A DNA stretch of 64,000 nt from Marinobacter salsuginis (lineage in GTDB: Bacteria; Pseudomonadota; Gammaproteobacteria; Pseudomonadales; Oleiphilaceae), in contig NZ_BGZH01000001.1 in NCBI RefSeq assembly GCF_009617755.1, forward strand, positions 868,001 through 932,000, in the 5' to 3' direction. A program made the position numbers and the translations under genes. The notes below the pieces were generated by a model. The model did no database searches, was not told where the DNA came from, and saw nothing but the letters and a program-made list of their open reading frames with translations. Position 1 is the first letter of the stretch; each line of letters opens with the position of its first letter. Positions 28,444-37,085 of the stretch are shown one piece after another.

Positions 28444-29610
28444 ATGCCAGAATCCGGACAAGCGACTCTTACCCTGGAAACCTGCGCCAGCATCAACGAC
28501 ATTCCCGCACGAGAGTGGGAACGACTGGCGGGCTGCACCAACCCTTTTCTTCGCTACGAGTTTTTCCAGGCTCTCGAAGCCTCCGGCTGCACGTCCGAAG
28601 CCACCGGTTGGTCTCCCAGCCACCTTGTGTTCAAGTCGGACGACAAAATCGTGGGCCTGGCACCGGCTTTCCTGAAAAGCCACTCCATGGGGGAATATGT
28701 TTTCGATTGGGCCTGGGCCGATGCCTATCAGCGACATGGCCTTGCGTACTATCCGAAATTGCTGATCGCCATCCCGTTTACGCCTTCTGCCGGGCCCCGA
28801 CTGTTGCTGGCCCCGGACCTGCGGGAACAACTGACACCCGAGCAGATTCATGATCTGCTGGACACGCTGACCGACAAACTGGGCGCCCACTCCTGGCACC
28901 TTCTCTTTCCGGACAGCGAGGACCAGAAACTGCTCCAGCACGACCAGGAGCTACACCGCATTGGATGCCAGTTCCACTGGCACAACCACGGTTACGGGAA
29001 CTTCGAGGATTTCCTGGCAGCTCTGACGTCCCGCAAGCGAAAATCCATACGCAAGGAGCGTCGCCAGGTTGCTGAACAGGGCATTTCCTTTGCCCGTTTC
29101 CACGGCCGGGATATTCCCGAGCATGTGCTGTCTGCCTTCTATGTGTTTTACCAGGCTACCTACCTGAAACGGGGCCAGCGGCCGTACCTCAACAAGCGCT
29201 TCTTTGAGCTGCTTCGGGAACAGTTACCCGAACATGTGCACCTCGTGATCGCCCAGCGCGAAGGTGAAATGATTGCCGGAGCGCTGTTCCTGGCAGGCAA
29301 AACCACCCTGTACGGGCGTTACTGGGGGTGCCTGGACGAATACAACCAGCTGCACTTCGAAACCTGCTATTACCAGGGCATCGAGCTGGCCATGGAGCTG
29401 GGCCTCAGCCACATTGACGCCGGCGCCCAGGGCGAGCATAAACTGGTGCGCGGTTTTGAGCCGGTGATTACCCATTCCTGGCACGGAATCCTTCACCCCG
29501 GCTTCCGAGAGGCGATAGAAAACTTCACCCACGAAGAAACCGAACACGTCCTCGGGTACTTCAAAGAGGCACAATCTGTCCTACCCTTTCGACAGCAGAC
29601 GCAGGATTAA
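28444..29610 (+). CDS. FemAB/GNAT-like protein of the COG3146 (peptidogalycan synthesis) type
   Basis: 388 residues from ATG 28444; the AGGAG site is rather distant (12 bases), so a start further upstream is not excluded. Segments NPFLRYEFFQALEASGCTSEATGW, broken by variable loops, GEYVFDWAWADAYQRHG, RKRKSIRKERRQVAEQGI, FYQATYLKRGQRPYLNKRFF and ARGAQGEHK-like IDAGAQGEHKLVRGFEP fit the COG3146 family, a GNAT-fold group once annotated as peptidoglycan-related. The true substrate is unknown. It is divergent from the cpxR-like gene. Confidence 0.85.
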   Translation: MPESGQATLTLETCASINDIPAREWERLAGCTNPFLRYEFFQALEASGCTSEATGWSPSHLVFKSDDKIVGLAPAFLKSHSMGEYVFDWAWADAYQRHGLAYYPKLLIAIPFTPSAGPRLLLAPDLREQLTPEQIHDLLDTLTDKLGAHSWHLLFPDSEDQKLLQHDQELHRIGCQFHWHNHGYGNFEDFLAALTSRKRKSIRKERRQVAEQGISFARFHGRDIPEHVLSAFYVFYQATYLKRGQRPYLNKRFFELLREQLPEHVHLVIAQREGEMIAGALFLAGKTTLYGRYWGCLDEYNQLHFETCYYQGIELAMELGLSHIDAGAQGEHKLVRGFEPVITHSWHGILHPGFREAIENFTHEETEHVLGYFKEAQSVLPFRQQTQD

Positions 29611-29658
29611 CTTCTATACTGAAAGACCCAGACAGGATTTGTGCAGGGGTCAGATATT

Positions 29659-30324
29659 ATGGATGCAGACCCATTTTGGAGCACGGTATCGGCAGGTGGC
29701 CTGCCGCTCCTTCTTGCCGCCGGAGCGCTGGGCCTGGCGCTCATTGCCCTGTTTTTGGGCTCAGGGGCACGACGCCGATACCAGGAGCAACTGACAGCGC
29801 TGCGTGAGCGCTCGGACACCCTATGGCGGGAAGTGGACGATATAAGAGTCGCGCAGTTCAATCGTCCCGGGGAGGCCAGCAACGGAGCGTCAGGCTCGCC
29901 GGTTGAAGAAGCCCGTTATCACACAGAAGTGGAAGCCTACAGCAAGATATGGCCCCAGGTATGGCATCTTCATGAACGCCTAGGCATGTTCCTGAGGGCG
30001 GTTGAAGCGGGCGAGGCCGCCGGCGAACTCAGACTGGAAGCCCGCAATGCTGCCCTGGAGGCACGCAACCTGTTGAACCGGAACCGTCCGTTCTGCACCG
30101 AATCCGTTGATGAACTGGTTACCCGGCTGATCGATGCGGAAATAAAGGCCCACCTGGCTGCCTGCCAGTATCTGGATCTGCTCAAGGACGTCACCAGCGC
30201 CTCATCCAACCACGACCGCCGGGTATTGCAGGAAAAATGTCACAGCCTGCATGAGGGCGAAGCCCGGGAACTGATGAACCAGTTGGTTTCGTCTATCCGG
30301 CACCGGACCATTCGAAGCAGCTGA
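29659..30324 (+). CDS. Membrane-anchored helical protein of unknown function
   Basis: 221 residues from ATG 29659, 48 bases after the COG3146 gene and on the same strand. A single hydrophobic helix (about 11-33, GGLPLLLAAGALGLALIALFL) is followed by a charged coiled-coil-like part (RRRYQEQLTALRERSDTLWREVDDI, in two halves) and a helical domain with YSKIWPQVWHLHERLGMFLRAVEAG and NLLNRNRPFCTESVDELVTRL. No family name was recognised. It looks like an inner-membrane protein with a cytoplasmic helical domain. Confidence 0.8.
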   Translation: MDADPFWSTVSAGGLPLLLAAGALGLALIALFLGSGARRRYQEQLTALRERSDTLWREVDDIRVAQFNRPGEASNGASGSPVEEARYHTEVEAYSKIWPQVWHLHERLGMFLRAVEAGEAAGELRLEARNAALEARNLLNRNRPFCTESVDELVTRLIDAEIKAHLAACQYLDLLKDVTSASSNHDRRVLQEKCHSLHEGEARELMNQLVSSIRHRTIRSS

Positions 30325-30337
30325 GGACCCGCCAGCC

Positions 30338-30553
30338 TTAGCTGTCAGCGATACGAAACCCTACTTTCATAACCACCTGATAATGGCCGACCTTGCCATC
30401 CACGATATGGCCGCGGGTTTCGGTTACCTCAAACCACTCCATGTTGCGAACACTTTTGCCGCACTCCTCCAGTGCGTTCTCGATGGCGTCTTCAATGCTC
30501 TTCTTGGAAGACCCGACAATTTCCACTTTTTTGTAGACATGATGGTCAGACAT
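30338..30553 (-). CDS. Dodecin (flavin-storage protein)
   Basis: 71 residues, the normal dodecin length, with a GGAGGG-type site before the start. It reads HVYKKVEIVGSSKKSIEDAI, then NMEWFEVTETRGHI with the stacking tryptophan, then VGHYQVVMKVGFRI with the conserved glutamine. Dodecins assemble into hollow 12-mers that bind flavins or CoA and protect the cell from free flavin. It is divergent from the DUF3750 gene and converges on the helical protein gene with a 13-bp gap. Confidence 0.95.
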   Translation of the reverse strand: MSDHHVYKKVEIVGSSKKSIEDAIENALEECGKSVRNMEWFEVTETRGHIVDGKVGHYQVVMKVGFRIADS

Positions 30554-30746
30554 GGAACCCTCCTTAAAATTTCAGCTTGTAGTTTTCAGCCTAGAAGACA
30601 AGCCTGATGCCAGCAAACTACAGCCCGGCACAGTCCTCATCCGCAACAAGACGAAGGACGTATTTGTTCACTACAATGAATAACGCCATCCGGAACTTTC
30701 TGAGCCCCGACGAGTCCCGGATACCCTCACGTTCTGGATTGGATTC

Positions 30747-31517
30747 ATGAAACGATTTCTGAAATACACCAGCTGGTTTGTCGGTGCGGTGCTCCTGCTG
30801 CTTTCCGGCCCAATCCTGCTGGCCACCAGCGGCAGCTTGCAGGGAGCGGAGAGCTGGCAGACAGCCACCCGGGAAAGCGCCCGCATTGCGCCCCTGCCCG
30901 AACAGGCCGACGAGGCCATCGTCCAGGTCTACGGGGCTCGGGCCTGGAGCTGGCGAGGCTACTTTGCAGTCCATACCTGGATAGCCACCAAGGAAAAAGG
31001 CGCCAGCCACTACCGGGTTCATGAAGTTACAGGTTGGCGCAGCTACGTGGTCGATTCCCGGCCGGGTGAACCGGACAGGCACTGGTATGGTGCGAAACCG
31101 GAACTCTATGCTGATATCCGCGGAGAAGAGGCAGAAAAGCTTATTCCCGACATCTACCGGGCAGTGGAATCCTACCCCTACCCGACCGAATACGAAGCCT
31201 GGCCGGGCCCCAACAGCAATACCTTCGTGGCCTGGGTGATACGGGAGGTTCCTGGACTTGATGTCGCTTTGCCCAACCACGCTATTGGCAAGGACTACCT
31301 GGGCGATCGGGTGTTCGCAGAGGTTCCGGGTGGCGCTGGTTACCAGGTTTCGCTGGGCGGGTATTTTGGCGTGTTGGCAGGTGTCCGCGAAGGGCTGGAA
31401 CTGAACCTTTTGGGTCTTTCTTTCGGGATTAACCCGATGGCACTCGGAGTCAAGCTACCCGGCATTGGGGAACTAGCACTCAGAAATACCAACCCAATGC
31501 CAGAAGTCAGTCCCTAG
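30747..31517 (+). CDS. DUF3750 protein, secreted or membrane-anchored
   Basis: 256 residues with an N-terminal signal anchor (LKYTSWFVGAVLLLLSGPIL). Family segments are VQVYGARAWSWRGYFAVHTW, YRVHEVTGWRSY, YPTEYEAWPGPNSNTFVAWV and GKDYLGDRVF, with conserved His, Cys-free NSNTF and Trp residues characteristic of DUF3750. Its pattern (HTW, NSNTF) resembles papain-like or NlpC/P60-like folds, but this is uncertain. Location is probably periplasmic. A palindromic repeat element starts seven bases after the stop codon. Confidence 0.88.
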   Translation: MKRFLKYTSWFVGAVLLLLSGPILLATSGSLQGAESWQTATRESARIAPLPEQADEAIVQVYGARAWSWRGYFAVHTWIATKEKGASHYRVHEVTGWRSYVVDSRPGEPDRHWYGAKPELYADIRGEEAEKLIPDIYRAVESYPYPTEYEAWPGPNSNTFVAWVIREVPGLDVALPNHAIGKDYLGDRVFAEVPGGAGYQVSLGGYFGVLAGVREGLELNLLGLSFGINPMALGVKLPGIGELALRNTNPMPEVSP

Positions 31518-31523
31518 GCACGG

Positions 31524-31632
31524 GAAACAGGCGGGCAGGGGTTCCCAAAAATGTGCGGAGCCAGGGATGGCGGAGCCAAGCGTACAGGGAAGTATTTACA
31601 GCGTTTTTTGGGAACCCCTGCCCGCCTGTTTC
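31524..31632. repeat. Long palindromic repeat element, copy 3
   Basis: 28-base arms (31524-31551 and 31605-31632) are perfect reverse complements. The core, read on the minus strand, is ACGCTGTAAATAC, TTCCCTG, TACGCTTGG, then CTCCGCCATCCCTGGCTCCG and CACA. It lies between the convergent DUF3750 and EF-hand-like genes with only 6 and 18 bases to their stop codons. The T-run in the right arm (31604-31609) and the A-run in the left arm could make it a two-way terminator. Confidence 0.88.
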
Positions 31633-31650
31633 ATACTCCAGATCCGGAAG

Positions 31651-32964
31651 TCATAGGCTGGCAAACTCCAGATACCGACTCGCAGCCTGCTTCTTCTCAT
31701 CCTGGCTGTTCAGCATTTCCAGCCGCATTTTATCGATGAGCTTCAGGTAGTCATCAAGCGGTGATTCGGGCTTGCCCGCGTCTTTGGACTCTTCGATAAA
31801 CGCTTTTTGCTTTTCGCGGATTTCGTTCAGCTTCTCCAGTGCCGAGCGGATAGCCTCCACCCGAGCCTCAACCAGGCCGTTACCGCCGCGATCTGGTGAG
31901 CCGCGGTCAGAGCTCAGTACGGTCTCCGCGGCCGGCGCGTCGGCGGTATTCTGCTCTGCAAGATCGATTTCTTCCAGGGTGCGGACTTCGCCGTCGGTCG
32001 TCAGGTAAATACCGGAACCCTTGATCTGGCCCAGGGGCACGCCCTGACTGTTCGCCAGAGTGAATCGGTCGTCCACGCTATCCACGTAGAGGGCCTGAAC
32101 GCCTACCTCCTCCAGGGACCTCAGAGCCTCTGAACCATCGGCGGTCTGAACCCAAACGGACAGCGATTTGAAGATCTCATCATTGGCATCAATCCAGCGG
32201 TTGCCATCGTCATCGAATCGAGCCAGCTCACTGAAGCCGGAGCCGCTCTGGGGGCCAAACAATTCAGTGCCATCGTCCACCTTGCCGTTGCCGTTGCGAT
32301 CCAGCACCAGATAGCCGCTGCCACTGCCCAGGGTGGCGAACTGGCCGGTTTCTCCGTCGCCGTTCAGATCGAATTCGAACAGCGTGTCGGTCAGGCGCGC
32401 GGTGGCATTGCCAAAGTTAATCACCAGAGGATCGGTGAGCGGCCGTTCCTGGATCTGGACCAGCTCGGAATACTCGTAAGTGCGAGACTGCGACTGCCGC
32501 AGGGAGAGCGTGAAATCAATGGTTTCGCCATTCTCCAGGCTGATGGTGCCGGTAGAGGCAAAGCTTCTGGATTCGCTCTCCGAGTAGAACATGTAGCGCC
32601 CGGCGGAAACCGAAAGGCTGCCACGACCCTCGACGCCAGCATCACCGCCCAGAGCCGCACGGCTTACGCTCAGCGCCTGCTGGCCCATCAGGAACAGCTC
32701 TGAGGTTTTCTCGGCCAGCTTTGCACTGGTGAAAACGCTCTGCTGACCGTCACCCGTCACGGTGCTGCTTCCACTGAACGCGAGCTGCTCCTGGCTGCTG
32801 TAACGGTAGGCAGCCTGGCGCATGAGCGTCAGTTCAGAGCCCACCGCATTTTCATTAGCCCGGGGCGCTGGCGCTTGCCGGTTGATGCGCAGCTGGGTGC
32901 TGTCGAAAGCCGATACCTGGCGGGAACTGTCCTGGAAAAGCGAAATCTGACTGGAGGAAATCAT
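31651..32964 (-). CDS. Large protein with EF-hand-like calcium-binding loops, unknown function
   Basis: 437 residues without a signal peptide. The N-terminal half is Ser/Gln-rich with beta character (FTLSLRQSQSRTYEYSELVQ). The middle contains three DxDxDG-type loops: FDLNGDGETGQFA, LDRNGNGKVDDGTELFG and FDDDGNRWIDANDEIF, the last two spaced like dockerin or EF-hand repeats. The C-terminus is a charged helix (LEKLNEIREKQKAFIEESKD). Similar proteins occur in pseudomonads and marinobacters as uncharacterised proteins; this recall is not checked. Possible calcium-dependent or secreted role, unproven. Confidence 0.8.
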   Translation of the reverse strand: MISSSQISLFQDSSRQVSAFDSTQLRINRQAPAPRANENAVGSELTLMRQAAYRYSSQEQLAFSGSSTVTGDGQQSVFTSAKLAEKTSELFLMGQQALSVSRAALGGDAGVEGRGSLSVSAGRYMFYSESESRSFASTGTISLENGETIDFTLSLRQSQSRTYEYSELVQIQERPLTDPLVINFGNATARLTDTLFEFDLNGDGETGQFATLGSGSGYLVLDRNGNGKVDDGTELFGPQSGSGFSELARFDDDGNRWIDANDEIFKSLSVWVQTADGSEALRSLEEVGVQALYVDSVDDRFTLANSQGVPLGQIKGSGIYLTTDGEVRTLEEIDLAEQNTADAPAAETVLSSDRGSPDRGGNGLVEARVEAIRSALEKLNEIREKQKAFIEESKDAGKPESPLDDYLKLIDKMRLEMLNSQDEKKQAASRYLEFASL

Positions 32965-33052
32965 GGCTTCGGGTACCTGTATTCACTACACAGGTGTATC
33001 GGCCGCGAGCGTCGATACTTGAGCAGTTTTTAATCACTTCAGATTCGGGAAG

Positions 33053-33364
33053 TTACGCCAGATAGCGGACGAGTCCAGCAGCCGCAATCCCCGCTGCAAT
33101 GGCTGGCAGGGGTTTGCGAAGAGCCAGCATGATCACCGCTGTGACCACCAGAGCAGCGACTGCCCCGAGGTCACCACTGAACGCCATGGGAACGATAATG
33201 GCGATCAGCACGGAGCTGGCCATGGTGTTGATGAAGCTCTCGATGCGAGGGTTGATCTTTACAAAGGACATGATAAATACGCCGCCGAAACGGGTCGCCA
33301 GCGTGACCACTGTCATGATCGCGATCAGCAGGAGTATACCGGCCGTGGTGGTTTCAATGGCCAT
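33053..33364 (-). CDS. azlD: AzlD-family branched-chain amino acid exporter subunit
   Basis: 103 residues from ATG 33364, 11 bases inside the end of azlC, so the two are translationally coupled. Four hydrophobic helices (ILLLIAIMTVVTLATRFGGV, FINTMASSVLIAIIVPMAF, AVAALVVTAVIMLALR, LPAIAAGIAAAGLVRYL) match AzlD. AzlC and AzlD together form an exporter of branched-chain amino acids or their analogues. Confidence 0.9.
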   Translation of the reverse strand: MAIETTTAGILLLIAIMTVVTLATRFGGVFIMSFVKINPRIESFINTMASSVLIAIIVPMAFSGDLGAVAALVVTAVIMLALRKPLPAIAAGIAAAGLVRYLA

Positions 33365-34109
33365 CACTCGCCTCCTCAATATCCGGCTGTCGCTGGGTGT
33401 CTGCAGGTTTTTGCTCCAACCAGAAAAACCCGATCGCGCCCCCTGCAAGCGCACCCACCACCACATGGGTATTGGGCGGCAGCCACTTCCAGGCAGCCAG
33501 TGATGCCAGCGCGGCCACTGTCCAGGCCACGAGCACCCTGGGTGATTTCTTGCCGCCCAGGGCCATGGCCAGCAGGAAGCAGCCCAGCACCATATCCAGC
33601 CCAAGGGATTTGGGATTCTGCAACAGGCCGCCGAAATAAACGCCAAGGCCCGTTCCGATGATCCAGGCCAGCCACAAAGCCAGGCCGCCTCCCAGAATGA
33701 CTTCCAGATTACGCCGACCGCTCTGATACTCCTGGGCAGAAACCGCCCAGTTGGCGTCTGTCAGCAGCAGCAAAAGGCCGTAGCGCTTGCCAGGCGATAC
33801 ATCTCGGAGCATCGGGTACAGGGAAGCGCCCATCAGCAGGTGGCGGGAGTTAATGGCGAAGACCACGGCAATCATTGGGAGGACAGAGACTTCAGCGCCC
33901 CACATATCGACGGCGGCAAACTGGGAGGCCCCGGCAAAGACCGTGGCACTCATCAGCACGGCCTGGAGTGGTTCAAGACCTTTCTGGGTAGCGGCCAACC
34001 CAAAGGCAGCGCCGAACGCCACCACAAACAAGGAGATGGGAAGTAGCCGGAAAAACTCCACCCGTACCCGGGCCGGCTGAAGCTGATAAGAATAGGAAGC
34101 GACAGACAT
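33354..34109 (-). CDS. azlC: AzlC-family branched-chain amino acid permease
   Basis: 251 residues. AzlC signatures are GLEPLQAVLMSATVFAGASQ, FAAVDMW, VVFAINSRHLLMGASLYP and LLLTDANWAVSAQEY. It is the larger half of the AzlCD exporter and lies in the inner membrane. No Shine-Dalgarno site precedes the ATG; instead a perfect 9-bp hairpin ends two bases before it. It is divergent from the leucine dehydrogenase gene, which supports a branched-chain amino acid role. Confidence 0.93.
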   Translation of the reverse strand: MSVASYSYQLQPARVRVEFFRLLPISLFVVAFGAAFGLAATQKGLEPLQAVLMSATVFAGASQFAAVDMWGAEVSVLPMIAVVFAINSRHLLMGASLYPMLRDVSPGKRYGLLLLLTDANWAVSAQEYQSGRRNLEVILGGGLALWLAWIIGTGLGVYFGGLLQNPKSLGLDMVLGCFLLAMALGGKKSPRVLVAWTVAALASLAAWKWLPPNTHVVVGALAGGAIGFFWLEQKPADTQRQPDIEEASDGH

Positions 34110-34111
34110 CA

Positions 34112-34134
34112 GGGGAAACTAGGCCAGTTTCCCC
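34112..34134 (-). promoter_or_regulatory. Hairpin abutting the azlC start codon
   Basis: GGGGAAACT (34112-34120) and AGTTTCCCC (34126-34134) form a perfect 9-bp stem with a 5-base loop. On the azlC mRNA it ends two bases before the ATG, where a ribosome site would be. It could hide the initiation region or act as an operator dyad. Confidence 0.5.
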
Positions 34135-34299
34135 GAAACGCGTATAGGTAGTTCCCGCAGAAACCACCAGATCTGCGACTAATGGACCAGATCCGAGCAG
34201 AAAGCACGAATAGATAAACCCGTGATTACGCCGAAACTTTCCAGGAAAGCCTGTAAACCGAAGAACAACCACCGCACCGAATAGTTCACTTTTGCATGT

Positions 34300-34315
34300 T
34301 GACGTTAACGTTAAA
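34300..34315. promoter_or_regulatory. LiuR-like palindrome at the leucine dehydrogenase promoter
   Basis: TTGACGTTAACGTTAA has a perfect 10-base palindromic centre ACGTTAACGT (34303-34312). It resembles sites of LiuR, a MerR-family regulator of branched-chain amino acid degradation (recalled pattern, TTNACGTNNACGTNAA). Its left part can serve as a -35 TTGACG with TAGTTT 17 bp further on. Confidence 0.45.
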
Positions 34316-34477
34316 TGCGGCTAGTTTGTTTTTCGTCCAGCCCCAAAAGGGCAGTTTCAATGGGTACCCCCCAAGCGAAAAGCGGACACCTGAAATCGAA
34401 ACGCCGGCCACAAGCCGGTCGACAAGAACAAGATACCCGCTCATGCCGAGATCCGGCCGGTGGGAGAGGATTTCACA

Positions 34478-35575
34478 ATGCTATTCAGCCATCCCGAGTT
34501 CGATAACCACGAACATCTGTCCTTTTTCTGCGATCCCGAAAGCGGCCTGAAGGCCATCGTTGCTATCCATAACACTTCCCGCGGCCCCGCACTGGGTGGC
34601 TGCCGAATGTTTCCCTATGCCTCCGATGAAGAGGCGGTGCGCGACGTATTGCGGCTTTCACGGGGCATGACCTACAAATCGGCGCTCGCCAACCTGGATC
34701 TGGGTGGCGGCAAGTCGGTGATTATTGGTGACCCGCGCAAACAGAAAACCGAAGCGCTGATGGAGGCCATGGGCCGTCATCTGGAAAGTCTGGGCGGGCA
34801 GTACATTGCGGCAGAGGATTCCGGCACCAGCGTACCGGACCTCAAGATCATGGGCCGACACACCGGCCACATTGCCGGCATCGCCTCGCGGACCGGCTTC
34901 GACGGCAATCCCAGTAACGGCGACCCATCACCGGCAACTGCTTACGGGACGTTTATTGGCCTGAAGGCAGCGGTGAAACACAAACTCGGACGGGATAATC
35001 TCAACGGCTTGAAGGTGGCCATTCAGGGCATCGGCAATGTTGGTTTCCGGCTGGCCAGACACCTCAAGGACGCTGGCGCTGATCTCTGGGTGTATGACAT
35101 CCACGAGGACAACATGCAGCGGGCAGTGGATCAGCTGGGAGCCAGACCGGCCGCCGCCCAGGACATTCTCTCCCTGCCGGTAGACGTGGTTGCGCCCTGC
35201 GCCATGGGCGCGGTACTGAACGATCACAGCATTCCCCAGCTGCAGGCCCGCATTGTCGCCGGCGCCGCCAATAACCTGCTGGAACACCCGGAGCATGATG
35301 CCATGCTGCGGGACCGGGGCATCCTCTATGCGCCGGATTTTGCCATCAACGCCGGTGGCATCATCGATGTGTTCTACGAGCGCACTGGCGCCACTCCGGA
35401 AACCGTTCGGGCCCACGTCGAGACCATCGGCGACACCCTGACCGAAATCTTCAACCGTTCCGACCGCTCAGGGCGCCCCACCGGGGAGATCGCCAACGAA
35501 CTGGCGGAGGAACGGTTCAAAAAGCACACCGCCGGAGCCAGCCTGGCACCCGAGCGGTTGGCTCGCACCGGCTGA
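34478..35575 (+). CDS. Leucine dehydrogenase-type (Glu/Leu/Phe/Val) dehydrogenase
   Basis: 365 residues from ATG 34478 (GAGAGGA upstream; a GTG six codons earlier is weaker). It deaminates leucine, valine or isoleucine to 2-oxo acids with NAD+. Catalytic segments are [22 protein letters not shown] with the lysine, and [11 protein letters not shown] with the aspartate. The Rossmann motif is [27 protein letters not shown] and [15 protein letters not shown] are typical of leucine dehydrogenase. It is flanked by azlCD and an NSS transporter, forming a branched-chain amino acid locus. Confidence 0.93.
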   Translation: MLFSHPEFDNHEHLSFFCDPESGLKAIVAIHNTSRGPALGGCRMFPYASDEEAVRDVLRLSRGMTYKSALANLDLGGGKSVIIGDPRKQKTEALMEAMGRHLESLGGQYIAAEDSGTSVPDLKIMGRHTGHIAGIASRTGFDGNPSNGDPSPATAYGTFIGLKAAVKHKLGRDNLNGLKVAIQGIGNVGFRLARHLKDAGADLWVYDIHEDNMQRAVDQLGARPAAAQDILSLPVDVVAPCAMGAVLNDHSIPQLQARIVAGAANNLLEHPEHDAMLRDRGILYAPDFAINAGGIIDVFYERTGATPETVRAHVETIGDTLTEIFNRSDRSGRPTGEIANELAEERFKKHTAGASLAPERLARTG

Positions 35576-35597
35576 GCTGACACCGGCGCACCCCTCA

Positions 35598-35628
35598 GGA
35601 AGCTGCAGGCAGCTGCAGCTTCCCTCTT
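35598..35628 (+). terminator. Terminator after leucine dehydrogenase
   Basis: GGAAGCTGCA (35598-35607) pairs perfectly with TGCAGCTTCC (35614-35623), with loop GGCAGC, and is followed by CTCTT. The T-run is short, so its strength is uncertain. Confidence 0.65.
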
Positions 35629-35666
35629 AAACCCTGATACAAAAACAAATACTCCGGGAGATAGTT

Positions 35667-37079
35667 ATGTCCGTCACTTCTTCAGATTCCGCCGCCTATT
35701 CGGGGGCGCTTGAAGGTTCAAACGCCCAACGCGGGCTCTGGTCATCACGTCTGGCCTTTATTCTTGCCGCTACCGGCTCCGCCGTGGGCCTGGGCAATAT
35801 CTGGAAATTTCCCTACGTGACCGGCGAAAACGGGGGCGGCGCCTTCGTGCTGGTTTACCTACTGTGCATCGCAGTTGTGGGTATTCCCATCATGATGGCG
35901 GAAGTCATGATCGGTCGTCACGGCGGTCGAAGCCCCGTCAAGAGCCTGAGCCTGATTGCCGAACGGGACGGCCTCAACCCGGCCTGGAAGCTGGTCGGTG
36001 CCATCGGTATTCTGGCGGGTTTCCTTATTCTCTCATTCTATTCGGTGATTGGCGGCTGGGCCATTTCCTACGTGGGCACAACCGCCAGCGGCCAGCTTAC
36101 CGGCCAGACTGCTGACGCCGTCGGCGCTATCTTCTCGGGTCTGCTGAGTGATCCCACCACCCTGCTCGCCTGGCATACATTGTTCATGGCTCTGGTCATG
36201 GTTGTGGTTGTGAGGGGCGTTCGCTCGGGTCTTGAGCGGGCGGTCAGCATCCTGATGCCAGCCCTGTTCGTGCTCCTGCTCATTGTGGTGGGGTATGCAA
36301 TGACCACCGGGCACTTTGGCCAGGCCGCGGCGTTTCTGTTTCAGCCGGATTTCTCCAAGCTCACAACGTCCGGGATCCTGGTAGCTCTGGGCCATGCGTT
36401 CTTCACCCTGAGCCTGGGTATGGCAGTAATGATGGCCTACGGCTCCTACCTGCCCAAGAATATTTCCATCGCCAAGACCTCCATGACCGTGTCGGTCATC
36501 GACACCGGTGTGGCACTGTTGGCCGGTCTGGCCATCTTCCCGATCGTGTTTGCCAACGGCCTTGAGCCGGGTGCCGGCCCGGGCCTGATCTTCCAGACCC
36601 TGCCGCTGGCTTTCGGCCAGATGCCCATGGGCTCCCTGTTCGGCACCCTGTTCTTTGTCCTGCTGATCTTCGCCGCCTGGACATCCGGGATCTCGCTGCT
36701 GTAGCCTATCGTGGAGTGGCTGGAGGAGCGTAAAGGCATGAACCGCACCGTCAGCACGCTGGGCGCCGGTTTTGTCTGCTGGGGACTGGGCATTGCCTCG
36801 ATTCTGTCCCTGAACCTCTGGTCTGACTTCGCTCCGCTTGGCTTTGTGCCCATGCTGGAAGGCAAGACCATTTTCGACCTGCTGGACTTCTTCACCGCCA
36901 ACATCATGCTGCCGCTGGGTGGTTTGCTTGTGGCCCTGTTCGCAGGCTGGGTGATGTCGCGCCAGGCCATGGAGAAGGAACTGGCACTGTCTCCAGGCAT
37001 GTTCAATCTCTGGCTGATCACCGTACGCTTTGTGACGCCGGTAGCGGTGGCCGTGGTATTTATCTACAACCTGATGTAA
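35667..37079 (+). pseudogene. NSS-family sodium-dependent transporter interrupted by in-frame TAG
   Basis: The frame codes for a normal ~470-residue SNF/NSS symporter, but codon 346 (36702-36704) is TAG. Before it the protein has the TM1 signature AVGLGNIWKFPYVTGENGGG and ends SGISLL. After it the same frame resumes PIVEWLEERKGMNRTVSTLG and runs through the last three helices to 37079. Relatives have Glu at this place (LLEP), so a single GAG-to-TAG change explains it. No other defect is seen, so the loss is recent, or it is a sequencing error, or the codon is read through. The first 345 residues alone would lack the C-terminal helices. Confidence 0.85.
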
Positions 37080-37085
37080 TAACCG

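Larger units (their letters stand above)
34110..34477. other. 368-bp divergent region between azlC and leucine dehydrogenase
   Basis: No gene is supported here. It holds the azlC hairpin, a TTGACGTTAACGTTAA site and a leader of about 150 bases before the dehydrogenase. The leader contains short hairpins (GCCGGC-CACAA-GCCGG near 34402) but no riboswitch class that I can name. Confidence 0.5.

Noticed and set aside
36702..36704. TAG codon in the NSS gene as a pyrrolysine codon
   Set aside because: Relatives carry Glu there and no pyl genes are seen; a point mutation or sequencing error is simpler.
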